From CAYSLC01 sp964431545 (GTDB taxonomy: Bacteria > Desulfobacterota > Desulfobacteria > Desulfobacterales > JAABSP01): a stretch of DNA of 25,975 nucleotides. Both the position numbers and the translations under genes were made by a program. The notes under the pieces are model-generated. The model was given only the letters and a program-made list of their open reading frames with translations. It made no database searches and had not been told where the DNA came from. The stretch is from the NCBI GenBank assembly GCA_964431545.1, contig CAYSLC010000059.1, positions 1 to 25,975 of the forward strand. Reading direction: 5' to 3'. Below are positions 1-7,637 of the stretch, piece after piece. Every line of letters starts with the position of its first letter. Positions within the stretch are counted from its first letter, which is position 1.

Positions 1-2
1 GC

Positions 3-236
3 TTCGACCTGGTGGTGCTGGAGGACGACAAGAACTACTTCCCGGTCTACAATCCGGCGCCGGTGGTCAAGAAAGCGACGGCGGACAAGTATCCGGAACT
101 GTCTGACATCTTCAAGGCGCTGGGCGAAAAGCTCGATACCCAGGCCATGACGGACCTGAACTATCAGGTGGATATCGAGCACAAGGACGTAAAGGAAGCG
201 GCGACGGATTTTCTGAAGGGAGCGGGGTTGCTGTAA
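3..236 (+). CDS. Glycine betaine/osmolyte ABC transporter substrate-binding protein, C-terminal end (5' truncated)
   Basis: Only the last 77 residues are in the window; the frame is open from the left edge, so the start lies outside. The visible part has the C-terminal signature of OpuAC/ProX-type periplasmic binding proteins: a strand (LVVLEDDKNYFPVYNPAPVV), then a helix with KYPELSDIF, and the typical ending LNYQVD followed by AATDFLKGAGLL. Proteins of this family bind glycine betaine, proline betaine or choline and hand it to the ABC permease during osmotic stress. The gene is probably the last of its transporter operon, since hairpins and a terminator follow directly. The exact ligand cannot be told from this part, because the aromatic cage residues are mostly upstream. 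Confidence 0.8.
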   Translation, partial: FDLVVLEDDKNYFPVYNPAPVVKKATADKYPELSDIFKALGEKLDTQAMTDLNYQVDIEHKDVKEAATDFLKGAGLL

Positions 237-251
237 CAAATCGTTGACAAA

Positions 252-301
252 TTGGAGCGGGGCGGAAAGGGGGGACCCTCTTTTCCGCCCTTATGCTCCA
301 A
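252..301 (+). terminator. Imperfect inverted repeat after the binding-protein gene
   Basis: Bases 252-258 (TTGGAGC) pair with 295-301 and 260-268 (GGGCGGAAA) pair perfectly with 282-290, giving a two-part hairpin starting 15 bases after the stop codon. No T-run follows on the plus strand, so it may act as an mRNA 3' stabiliser or weak terminator ahead of the stronger hairpin at 357-393. Confidence 0.45.
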
Positions 302-356
302 TAGGCGTGCATACCGAACTGAAGCCGGCTGTTATGGAGGGTGTCGTTTGACGAAG

Positions 357-393
357 CGGCGGAAAGGTCAGACTGGGCCTTTCCGCCGTTTTT
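357..393 (+). terminator. Rho-independent terminator
   Basis: An 11-bp perfect stem (CGGCGGAAAGG, 357-367, with 378-388) encloses a 10-base loop and is followed by TTTTT at 389-393. It most likely ends the transporter operon. Its stem core GGCGGAAA is the same as in the hairpin at 260-290. Confidence 0.8.
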
Positions 394-434
394 AGTGAAA
401 CATAGGAGGGAGGATTCCTTAGCTCGCTTTTATT

Positions 435-465
435 TTGTGAAAATATATGGTATGGTATGTATAAT
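435..465 (+). promoter_or_regulatory. Candidate sigma70-type promoter for the ATPase gene
   Basis: TTGTGA (435-440) and a perfect TATAAT (460-465) with TG just upstream lie in a distinctly AT-rich stretch (421-480), about 30 bases before the TTG start at 495. The 19-base spacer is longer than the preferred 17, so the -35 assignment is weak. The -10 box is the main support. Confidence 0.5.
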
Positions 466-494
466 TTTTCATTAAATACCTATCGGGGCTTTTT

Positions 495-1937
495 TTGAAG
501 GATTTTATAGGCCAAAGCGAGATCATCAATGTCTTGACCGGATTCAATCCCTGGTGGAACGATCGGCCCCACGAAGTCCCCTCGTTTCGGCGGTTGGCCT
601 TTAACGCCTGCGGACGCTATTTGGAGGACGCCAGCCTTCGCAGGGCCGTGCTCCTCTCCGGACCTCGACGGGTGGGCAAGACAACGGTGCTTCAGCAGAT
701 GGCCCAGGCATTGGTCCAAAAAGGAGACGCACCCAAAAGCATTCTCTATCTGAGCCTGGACCACCCTCTTTTGAAACTCTTGTCGCTCAGGGAGATCCTG
801 TCGCTTTTTCATGAAAGCTTCTACCCCGACGGCCAGCCGGCCACCCTGTTGCTCGATGAAATCCAGTATGCCCCGCAATGGGAAACCGAAATCAAGCTGC
901 TGATCGACCACAAACCCCAGTATCGTATCCTGGCCACCGGCTCCGCCTCGGTCGTCCATCAAGACCGTCTGGCGGAAAGCGGCGTCGGCCGCTGGATTAC
1001 CGTACCGATCCCCACGCTCTCCTTCTTTGAATTTGTGAGCATGCGCAACCAGGTCCCCGAGGGCATCGCCCCGGATCTGCGCGTCAGCAGCATCTTTTCC
1101 TACTCAACAGGCGATCTCTCCGCCCTGGCAAGCCAAATGCGGCCGTTGCAGCCCCTTTTCCAACGCTATCTTCTGGTGGGCGGATTTCCGGAAACCGTCA
1201 ACCAAAACAACATCGGCCTCTGTCAGCGATTGCTCCGCGAAGATGTGGTGGAACGCGTGCTGAAGCGGGACATGACCGCGCTGTTCGGGGTCAGAAATAT
1301 CAACGATCTCGAAAAGCTCTTTATCTATCTGTGCCTCCACTCCGGCAGCATCCTGGCCCACCAGGCCTGCGCCAGGGATCTGGGGACGACCACCACGACG
1401 GTGGCCAATCATCTGACCCTGCTGGAGCAGGCCAACCTCATCTTCCGCCTGCCGCCTTCGGGATTGGCCGGCAAAAAGGTGCTCAAGGCCCGCAACAAAT
1501 ATTATCTGGTGGATGCGGCCCTCCGCAATGCCGTGCTCCTCCGGGGCGAGGAGATCTATTCCAACCCCGAGGAGATGGGATCCATCGTGGAGACCACGGT
1601 GCTGCGGCACTTGTTCGCCTATTATTACCGGGACACGCCGGAGATCATCTATTGGCGGGATGCGGCGTCGCAAAAGGAAGTGGACATCATCGTGCGGAGT
1701 CCCGCTTATGTGCTGCCGTTCGAGGTCAAGTACAAAGCGAACCCGCAATTGGACCGGAAAAGCGGCCTCGGCATTTATTGCGCGTCGGAAAACCCGAAGC
1801 AGGGATATCTGGTGACCCAGCGGGAGACAGATTTTGCCGTTGCCCGGTTGAAAGGGCTCGATACAACGTTTTTAAAGATTCCGGCGTATATTCTGTGTTA
1901 TTTGTTGGGGCAGTCGGAGCGTTTGTTGTGGGGGTAG
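495..1937 (+). CDS. AAA ATPase with DUF4143 domain
   Basis: 480 residues. The N-terminal half is an AAA_14-type ATPase: P-loop LSGPRRVGKTT at residues 54-64 (Lys62), Walker B LLLDEIQ around 118-124 (Asp121, Glu122), and a sensor-like ATGS near 147-150. A winged-helix-like stretch follows. The C-terminal DUF4143 region carries a nuclease-fold-like pattern (KEVDIIV, then PFEVKYK), although activity has not been shown for this family generally. Such ATPases are common, often strain-variable genes of unknown role, sometimes linked with toxin-antitoxin or mobile loci. The start is TTG at 495, because no ATG or GTG gives a better fit before the P-loop and an AT-rich promoter-like region lies just upstream. 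Base composition looks less GC-rich than the neighbouring genes, which fits acquisition by transfer. A ParE toxin fragment follows directly. Confidence 0.85.
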   Translation: MKDFIGQSEIINVLTGFNPWWNDRPHEVPSFRRLAFNACGRYLEDASLRRAVLLSGPRRVGKTTVLQQMAQALVQKGDAPKSILYLSLDHPLLKLLSLREILSLFHESFYPDGQPATLLLDEIQYAPQWETEIKLLIDHKPQYRILATGSASVVHQDRLAESGVGRWITVPIPTLSFFEFVSMRNQVPEGIAPDLRVSSIFSYSTGDLSALASQMRPLQPLFQRYLLVGGFPETVNQNNIGLCQRLLREDVVERVLKRDMTALFGVRNINDLEKLFIYLCLHSGSILAHQACARDLGTTTTTVANHLTLLEQANLIFRLPPSGLAGKKVLKARNKYYLVDAALRNAVLLRGEEIYSNPEEMGSIVETTVLRHLFAYYYRDTPEIIYWRDAASQKEVDIIVRSPAYVLPFEVKYKANPQLDRKSGLGIYCASENPKQGYLVTQRETDFAVARLKGLDTTFLKIPAYILCYLLGQSERLLWG

Positions 1938-1946
1938 ATTCGAAAC

Positions 1947-2063
1947 CATGACATCATCGCACCGGAAGCGCAACAGGACATTGATGTGGCGTATAGATGG
2001 TATGAAGACCGAAGATACGGATTAGGCGAGGCATTAAAAAACGGAAAAAAGCGCCTGAGTTGA
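1947..2063 (+). pseudogene. ParE/RelE-family toxin remnant
   Basis: Reading from 1947 gives 38 residues with no start codon, ending at TGA 2061-2063. The stretch EAQQDIDVAYRWYEDRRYG, then LGEAL, matches the N-terminal helical hairpin of ParE-type toxins, where the pattern is roughly A.QDI.EAY.WYE.R..GLG. The catalytic or gyrase-binding C-terminal half is missing and no antitoxin is present nearby. The fragment is in the same frame as the stop of the upstream ATPase, nine bases away. It is best read as debris of a type II toxin-antitoxin locus. A short stretch like this cannot separate ParE from RelE. Confidence 0.65.
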
Positions 2064-2096
2064 AAGACGATTAATGTCGAATAATTGAGAAAAACC

Positions 2097-3419
2097 ATGA
2101 GAACCCCAACAGACGCCGTCCTCCGATTCATCCAGGAAACCGCCTGGAAAGACCTGCCGTCCCACGTCCGACAGCAATCCAAGCGATGCCTCCTGGACGG
2201 CCTCGGGGCCCTGATCGCGGGGACCGCCACCCCGGCGGCAGGGCTGATGGTCCGGGTGGCGCTGGAACAATTCGGCGGCGACGGCGCAACGATCCTGGTG
2301 GACGGGTCGCGGGTCTCCCTCGTGGGGGCGGCCCTGGCCAACGGGTTCGCCGCCAACGCCCTGGACATCGACGACGGCCTCCGTCCGGTCAAGGGCCATC
2401 CCGGCACCTGCATCCTGCCGGTGATCCTGGCCGCCGGGGAGCGATCGAACCCCACCGGAGCGGAGTTTCTGACGGCGCTCGTGGTCGGCTATGAAACCGC
2501 CATCCGGGCCGGCCTCATCCTCCACGCCACCCACCGCACCTACCACTGCTCCGGCTCCTGGGGCGTCCTGGGCGGGGCCGCCGCCGGGGGGCGGCTGTTG
2601 GGGCTCGACCCGGAACAACTTCGCCACGCCATGGGCGCCGCCGAATACCATGCCCCCTTTGCGCCCATGATGAAGGGGATCGCCGTCCCCGCCATGGTCA
2701 AGGACGCCATCGGCTGGGGGTGTGTGGCATCCATGTCCGCCGTGCTCATGGCCGAAAAGGGGTTCACCGGGATCGAGCCCCTGTTCGACGACGGACCGGA
2801 GCCGGCCTGGGTCGAGAGCCTCGGCCGGGAGTACCTCTTCCTCAACCTCTATTTCAAGCCCTATTCCGCCTGCCGCTGGGCCCAGCCGGCGGTGGAAGGG
2901 GCCTTGAAGATTCAGCGGGAGGCGGGCCTCACCGCCGCCGACATCGCCGCCATCCGGGTCGTCACCTTCGACGAAGCGGCGGCCCTGAGCCGCGCCTATC
3001 CCGCCGACACCGAGCAGGCCCAGTACAACATGGCTTTCCCCATCGCCGCGGCCCTGCTGGACGGCGAGGTCGGCCCGGGACAGACCCTGCCGCCCCGCCT
3101 CTTCGACGCCGACATCCGTTCCCTCGTGGACCGGGTGGAAGTGCGGACGGCGGACCGGTTCAACCGGGCGTTTCCAGCCCGGGCACTGGCCGAGGTGGTG
3201 ATCGAGACGGCGGACGGCCGCTCCCTCTCATCGGGCGTCGTGTCCGCCAGATGGGACCCCGAAAGCGGCCTTCCCACAGACGAGGCCCTGGAAGCCAAGT
3301 TCCGGTGGCTTGTGGCGCCGATCCTTGGGGATGAAAAGGCCGCAAGGATCGCCGAGATGGTGTGGAATTTTGAGGGGGTTGACCGATGGGGGGAATTGAT
3401 GGGATTCTGTGTGAAATGA
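2097..3419 (+). CDS. MmgE/PrpD family protein
   Basis: 440 residues, close to family length. This family includes 2-methylcitrate dehydratase (PrpD), cis-aconitate decarboxylase and several other dehydratases or isomerases of carboxylic acids, all cytosolic. Family marks visible: the early segment ALDIDDGLRPVKGHPGTCIL, containing the conserved Asp and GHPG; a YHCSGSWG loop followed by AAAGGRLLGLD; and MVKDAIGWG with a conserved-type Lys. At the later motif PYSACRWAQPAVEGAL many relatives carry His where this protein has Gln, which suggests a substrate or reaction other than classical PrpD. ATG 2097 was preferred to TTG 2085. The stop overlaps the next start (ATGA), so translation is probably coupled to the aldehyde oxidoreductase. 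The substrate is unknown. Confidence 0.85.
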   Translation: MRTPTDAVLRFIQETAWKDLPSHVRQQSKRCLLDGLGALIAGTATPAAGLMVRVALEQFGGDGATILVDGSRVSLVGAALANGFAANALDIDDGLRPVKGHPGTCILPVILAAGERSNPTGAEFLTALVVGYETAIRAGLILHATHRTYHCSGSWGVLGGAAAGGRLLGLDPEQLRHAMGAAEYHAPFAPMMKGIAVPAMVKDAIGWGCVASMSAVLMAEKGFTGIEPLFDDGPEPAWVESLGREYLFLNLYFKPYSACRWAQPAVEGALKIQREAGLTAADIAAIRVVTFDEAAALSRAYPADTEQAQYNMAFPIAAALLDGEVGPGQTLPPRLFDADIRSLVDRVEVRTADRFNRAFPARALAEVVIETADGRSLSSGVVSARWDPESGLPTDEALEAKFRWLVAPILGDEKAARIAEMVWNFEGVDRWGELMGFCVK

Positions 3420-5266
3420 ACGGCTATTTCGGTAACATTCTTACCGTCGATCTCGACTCCGGTTCCCACGAGGTCGCCGACACTCCCGACGACCTTTTCC
3501 GGGACTACATCGGCGGCAGCGGCCTGGGGGCAAAGCTCCTCTTCGACGCCACCGGCGGCGGGACCGATCCCCTCTCCGCCGACAATCCGCTCATTTTCGC
3601 CGCCGGCCCCTTCACCGGCACGGGGATCCCGTCCACGGGGCGCCACGCCGTCGTGGCCAAATCCCCCCTCACCGGCATCTTCGGGGAGAGCGACGTGGGG
3701 GGCCGGTGGGGGACCCGGCTGCGGGGCGCGGGACTTGATGGGCTCGTCATCCGGGGCGTGGCGTCCCGGCCGGCCTGCGTCGTTATCGGCGAGGATGCGG
3801 TCCGGATCGAGGATACGTCCCACCTCTGGGGACTCGACGCCTACGAGACGAGCGACGCGCTCAAGACGGTCCACGGTTCCAAGGCGGAGATCGCCGCCAT
3901 CGGCCCGGCCGGGGAACGCCGGGTCCTTCTGGCCTCGGTGATGCACGACGGCCGACACGGCCGGGCCGCCGGGCGGTGCGGGTTGGGCGCGGTCATGGGC
4001 GCCAAGGGGGTGAAAGCCGTCGTGGTTTCGGGAAACAAGAAAGCGCCGGCCGCCGAACCGGACGGGCTGCGGACCCACGTCAAAGAGATGCTCGGCCGCA
4101 TCAGGGCGTCGTCGGCCTATCTGCGGCAATACGGCACCTCCGGCGGGCTGATGTGCCTGGAGGCCTCCGGCGACATGCCCATCAAGAACTTCGCCCAGGG
4201 GAGATGGGGAGACGCGGAGAAGATCACCGGCGAGCGGCTGGCGGAGACCTACCTGAAGGGCCGGTACGCCTGCGGGGCCTGCCCCATCGGCTGCGGCCGG
4301 GAGGTCGCCTTCCGGACCGGCCGGTACGCCGTCGAGAAAGGGGCCGGCCCGGAATACGAGAGCCTGGCCAGCTTGGGCTCCTACTGCCTGGTGGACGATC
4401 TGGCCGCCATCTGCAAGGCCAACGACCTGTGCAACCGGTACGGCATGGACACCATCTCCGTGGGCGCGGCCGTCGCCTTCGCCATGGAGGCCTTCGACCG
4501 GGGGCTGATCACCGAGACCGACCTGGGCGGCATGGCCCTGCGGTGGGGCGACGCCGACGCCATGATCGAAACCGTCCGTTTGATCGGCGAAAATGAAGGA
4601 TTCGGACAGATTCTGGGTCGGGGCGTGAAAAAGGCCGCCGAACTCATCGGGCCGGACGCCGACTCTTTCGCCGTCCACGTCAAGGGGCTGGAGCTGCCGG
4701 CCCATGACCCCCGGGCCTATTTCAGCTCCGCCGTTTCCTACGCCACGTCCAACCGCGGCGGATGCCATCTCGCCGGGCTCACCCACGCCCTGGAGGGGTC
4801 CCTGGCGATCCCGGAGCTGGGATACCCCCGGCCCCTCGACCGGTTCGCCACCGCCGGCAAGGGGATTCTGGCCGCCAGGATGCAGCATCTCATGGGCCTG
4901 TTCGACAGCCTCAAGATCTGCAAATTCGTGCTCTATGCCGGGGTGACCGTATCCGACCTGCTGACCTGCCTCCGGCGGACCACGGGATGGGAGGGGGATC
5001 TGGAAGATTTCCTCCGAACCGGAGAGCGGATCTTCACCCTGAAGCGGATTTACAACCTCCGGTGCGGGGTCCGGGCGTCCGACGACGCCCTGCCGCCCCG
5101 CATGGCGGCGCCGCTGCGGGAGGGCGGCGCCAAGGGACGGGTCCCGGATCTCCGGGGGATGCTGGCCGAGTACTACGCGTTCCGGGGATGGGACGAAACC
5201 GGCGCACCCACGCCGGAGAAACTGGCGGAGCTGGGCCTGGAGTGGGCCGCGGTGCCGGAAGCATAG
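3416..5266 (+). CDS. Aldehyde:ferredoxin oxidoreductase family protein
   Basis: 616 residues, normal for the AOR family: oxygen-sensitive enzymes with a tungsto- or molybdo-bispyranopterin and a [4Fe-4S] cluster that interconvert aldehydes and carboxylic acids using ferredoxin. The N-terminal domain begins GYFGNILTVDLDSG and continues through YIGGSGLGAKLLFD. The pterin-binding segment contains AAGPFTGTGIPSTGR and VGGRWGTRLRGAGLDGLVIR. Cluster ligands are C286-x2-C289-x3-C293 plus C502 in LKICKF, the same pattern as Pyrococcus AOR. The C-terminus has the usual YYAFRGWDETG, then PTPEKLAELGL. The start was chosen at 3416 because the family begins at this Met and it overlaps the previous stop. 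Position between a PrpD-family dehydratase and an alcohol dehydrogenase suggests acid-aldehyde-alcohol conversions in one pathway. The aldehyde specificity is not visible. Confidence 0.92.
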   Translation: MNGYFGNILTVDLDSGSHEVADTPDDLFRDYIGGSGLGAKLLFDATGGGTDPLSADNPLIFAAGPFTGTGIPSTGRHAVVAKSPLTGIFGESDVGGRWGTRLRGAGLDGLVIRGVASRPACVVIGEDAVRIEDTSHLWGLDAYETSDALKTVHGSKAEIAAIGPAGERRVLLASVMHDGRHGRAAGRCGLGAVMGAKGVKAVVVSGNKKAPAAEPDGLRTHVKEMLGRIRASSAYLRQYGTSGGLMCLEASGDMPIKNFAQGRWGDAEKITGERLAETYLKGRYACGACPIGCGREVAFRTGRYAVEKGAGPEYESLASLGSYCLVDDLAAICKANDLCNRYGMDTISVGAAVAFAMEAFDRGLITETDLGGMALRWGDADAMIETVRLIGENEGFGQILGRGVKKAAELIGPDADSFAVHVKGLELPAHDPRAYFSSAVSYATSNRGGCHLAGLTHALEGSLAIPELGYPRPLDRFATAGKGILAARMQHLMGLFDSLKICKFVLYAGVTVSDLLTCLRRTTGWEGDLEDFLRTGERIFTLKRIYNLRCGVRASDDALPPRMAAPLREGGAKGRVPDLRGMLAEYYAFRGWDETGAPTPEKLAELGLEWAAVPEA

Positions 5267-5277
5267 AGGGGGAGGAG

Positions 5278-6468
5278 ATGCCCAAGGCGAAAGGGACGAA
5301 AATCAACACGCTCCAGGCCACCTGGCGGCACCCGACGGAGATCCGGTTCGGCGCGGGCCGCATCCGGGAGCTGCCGGCCATCTGCTGGGCCCTGCAACTG
5401 ACCCGGCCCCTGCTGATCACCGACGGAAAGCTGACCCGCCGGCCGTTCATCCGTCGGATCCTCACCACCTGCCGCCGGGAGACCATCGGCATCGGCCTCT
5501 TCGGCGGAATCCTGGCGGAACCCGACGGCGAGGTGGTCCTTGCCGGCGCCAGGACCTTTCTGGAGGGCCGGTACAACGGTATCATCGCCGCGGGCGGCGG
5601 TTCGGTTCTGGACGCCGCCAAGGCCGTGGCTCTGTCGACCACCGTCGGCCCGACGGCCATGTGGAAATACCGGTCCGGCGCGCCGGTTCCCTTCTCGCCG
5701 CTCCAGGCCGTGCCGCCCATCATCGCCGTTCCCACCACCGCCGGCACCGGCTCGGAGGTGGACGCCAACGCCGTGATCCTCGATCCGGCCTCCGGTGCCA
5801 AGGTGAGCCTCTACCATCCCGACCTGATGCCCGCCATCGTGGTGGCCGATCCCGAGCTGACCCGAGGGTTGATCCCCTACCTCACCGCCACCACCGGCAT
5901 GGACGCCCTGGCCCACAATCTCGAGGCCTATTGCAGCCCGGGCTTCCACCCCATCCTGGACGCCATCGCCGTCCAGGGGGTCGGGTACATCAAAAACTGG
6001 ATCCGACCGGCCTTCTCCGACGGCCGCAAGCTGGAGCCGCGGGTCTATATGATGGCCGCATCCATCATGGGCGCCATCGCTTTTGAAAAAGGGCTGGGTG
6101 CCATGCACGGGATCGCCCACGCGGTGGGGGGCATCCACAAAATCCCCCACGGCCGCGTCATCGCCGCCATCATGCCCTATGTGCTGCGATTCAACCGCCG
6201 GGCGATCCAGAATCGCATCGCCGACCTGGCCCGCGGCATCGACCTGCCCCAGCACACCTTCGACGGCCTCCTGAACTGGCTCATCGACCTTCGCAACGAC
6301 CTGGGCATGCCGATCTCCCTCAGCGCCGTGGGGGTGCGGGAATCGGATCTTCCCGAAATCACGCGGATGGCCATGGACGACGCCAATATGGAAACGAATC
6401 CGATTCCCATGACCGAGGAGAAACTGGAGAAACTGCTGCGGAAGGCGTTGAGCGGACGGTTGTCGTGA
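5278..6468 (+). CDS. Iron-containing alcohol dehydrogenase
   Basis: 396 residues, matching group III (FucO/AdhB-like) NAD(P)-dependent alcohol dehydrogenases. The nucleotide-binding motif GGGSVLDAAKA lies near residue 105, followed by PTTAGTGSEVD. The metal ligands fit the family exactly: Asp209 and His213 in GMDALAHN, His277 in MHGIAHAVGG and His291 in IPHGR (spacings 4 and 14 as in FucO). A strong ribosome site (GGGGAGGAG, ending two bases before the ATG) sits in the 11-base gap after the aldehyde oxidoreductase stop, so this is the third gene of one operon. It probably reduces or produces the aldehyde handled by its neighbour. The alcohol substrate is unknown. Confidence 0.92.
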   Translation: MPKAKGTKINTLQATWRHPTEIRFGAGRIRELPAICWALQLTRPLLITDGKLTRRPFIRRILTTCRRETIGIGLFGGILAEPDGEVVLAGARTFLEGRYNGIIAAGGGSVLDAAKAVALSTTVGPTAMWKYRSGAPVPFSPLQAVPPIIAVPTTAGTGSEVDANAVILDPASGAKVSLYHPDLMPAIVVADPELTRGLIPYLTATTGMDALAHNLEAYCSPGFHPILDAIAVQGVGYIKNWIRPAFSDGRKLEPRVYMMAASIMGAIAFEKGLGAMHGIAHAVGGIHKIPHGRVIAAIMPYVLRFNRRAIQNRIADLARGIDLPQHTFDGLLNWLIDLRNDLGMPISLSAVGVRESDLPEITRMAMDDANMETNPIPMTEEKLEKLLRKALSGRLS

Positions 6469-6597
6469 ACCGCTTGCCCTCTGTTCCTAACATGGGAGGG
6501 TGTGCCCCGCGGGGGCCTCGGCCGTGCCTCCGACCCCCGGCGGCACGAGGCCGGGATTGCGGTTCGGGTCTGGAGGAAGACCGGCGGGAGACCGTTC

Positions 6598-7458
6598 CTA
6601 CCGCAGGGCCTGCTCCAGATCGGCCGCCTTCGCCCGGACCCGGGTCAGGTCCGCGCCCCGGAGATCGGCGGCCCGGAGGTAGGCGCCGGTGAGGTTCGCA
6701 TCGGTGAGATCCGCCGCCTGGAAGACCGCCCCCTCGAGGTTGGCTCCCGAGAGGTCGGCCCCTTTGAGATTCGCGCCGTAGAGATAGGCGTTGTTGAGGT
6801 CCGCGTCGGAGAGATCGGCCTCGACCAGACGCGACCAGTAGAAATCGGCGCTCTCCAGGACCGACGATCTGAAGCGGGCCCCGGTGAGGTCGGTGCGTTT
6901 GAAGATGGCCGCCTTGGCGTAGGTGCCGGACAGGTCCGCGCCCGCCAGCCGCGCCCCCTTGAGGTTGGCCCGGTAGAGGTTGGCCCCGGAGAGGTCCGCA
7001 GTCTCCAGGTTCGACTCCCGAAGGTGGGCGGTGGAGAGGTCGGCGCCGGAGAGGTCGGCCCCCGAGAGGTCGGCCCCGATGAAATAGGCCCGGCGCAGAT
7101 CCGCCTTCCGGAGATCGGCTCCCTTCAACCGGGCCCCGGAGGCGGCGAGTCCATAGAGGAAGGTGCCGGACAGATCGGCGCCTTCCAGGTCGGCCGAGCG
7201 GAGATCGGCCCCCTGGAGATTCCGACCGGAGAGATCGACCCCCCGCAGATCACATTCGGTGCACTCGGGGGCCTTTCCCGTCAGGCGTTTCAGATCCGAT
7301 GCGGGATCGCCCAGGGCGGACGCGGCCGCCAGGAGGAGGAGTACCGTCGGACCGAGGCCCTTGCCGACCCATGCAACGGCTTTTTTCTCCGTTTTCATCG
7401 AGGCCCGATGGTTTGGCGTTGTGTTCCGCTCCATGTTCTGGTACCTACCCCGATTCAT
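6598..7458 (-). CDS. Secreted or membrane-anchored pentapeptide-repeat protein
   Basis: 286 residues from ATG 7458; a later Met at 7398 is also possible. The 7458 start is preferred for its AAAGGAG site at 7470-7476. A hydrophobic segment (GPTVLLLLAAASALG) preceded by lysines acts as a signal peptide or anchor. Nearly the whole mature part is tandem pentapeptide repeats A(D/N)LxX, such as GADLRSADLEGADLSG, running in two blocks with one short interruption, so it should fold as a right-handed quadrilateral beta-helix. A Cys-x2-Cys (ECTEC) lies just before the repeats. Pentapeptide proteins are known as scaffolds or, in Qnr/MfpA, DNA mimics that bind gyrase; export makes the gyrase role unlikely here. 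Its function is unknown. It is transcribed away from the giant GlmS-like gene. Confidence 0.85.
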   Translation of the reverse strand: MNRGRYQNMERNTTPNHRASMKTEKKAVAWVGKGLGPTVLLLLAAASALGDPASDLKRLTGKAPECTECDLRGVDLSGRNLQGADLRSADLEGADLSGTFLYGLAASGARLKGADLRKADLRRAYFIGADLSGADLSGADLSTAHLRESNLETADLSGANLYRANLKGARLAGADLSGTYAKAAIFKRTDLTGARFRSSVLESADFYWSRLVEADLSDADLNNAYLYGANLKGADLSGANLEGAVFQAADLTDANLTGAYLRAADLRGADLTRVRAKAADLEQALR

Positions 7459-7498
7459 CGGCGGTGCATCTCCTTTCCGTTCGGTGGATGACAATTGC

Positions 7499-7527
7499 AG
7501 TATAGCCGATGGCGTCCGGGGGGGCAA
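7499..7527 (-). promoter_or_regulatory. Promoter for the pentapeptide-repeat gene
   Basis: Read on the minus strand, TTGCCC (7527-7522), a 17-base spacer and TATACT (7504-7499) match the sigma70 consensus well and point at the start codon 7458 with its ribosome site at 7470-7476. The -35 box overlaps an inverted repeat (GCAACC 7524-7529 and GGTTGC 7538-7543), which could be an operator. Confidence 0.6.
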
Positions 7528-7637
7528 CCGATTGTATGGTTGCAGGGGCGATATGGGGAATCGGGGAACGCCGCGAAGGCGGCCCGATCCAGAGCCATGG
7601 GGGTTCGGAAGAATCCCGCATTCACCGGGAGAAGATC

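Noticed and set aside
2085..2096. TTG start giving a four-residue longer PrpD-family protein
   Set aside because: ATG 2097 fits the family N-terminus and is the commoner start codon.
2996..4888. A 630-codon minus-strand frame opposite the PrpD and aldehyde oxidoreductase genes
   Set aside because: It has biased Gly/Pro/Arg composition and no motif, while the opposite strand has full conserved domains.
6469..6597. Possible terminator between the convergent alcohol dehydrogenase and pentapeptide genes
   Set aside because: Only short GC-rich complementarity (GTGCC/GGCAC with a bulge) and no T-run; not enough to call.
6640..7260. Tandem repeat or CRISPR-like periodicity
   Set aside because: The periodicity is the 15-base unit of the pentapeptide-repeat coding sequence; there are no spaced identical repeats of CRISPR type anywhere in the window.
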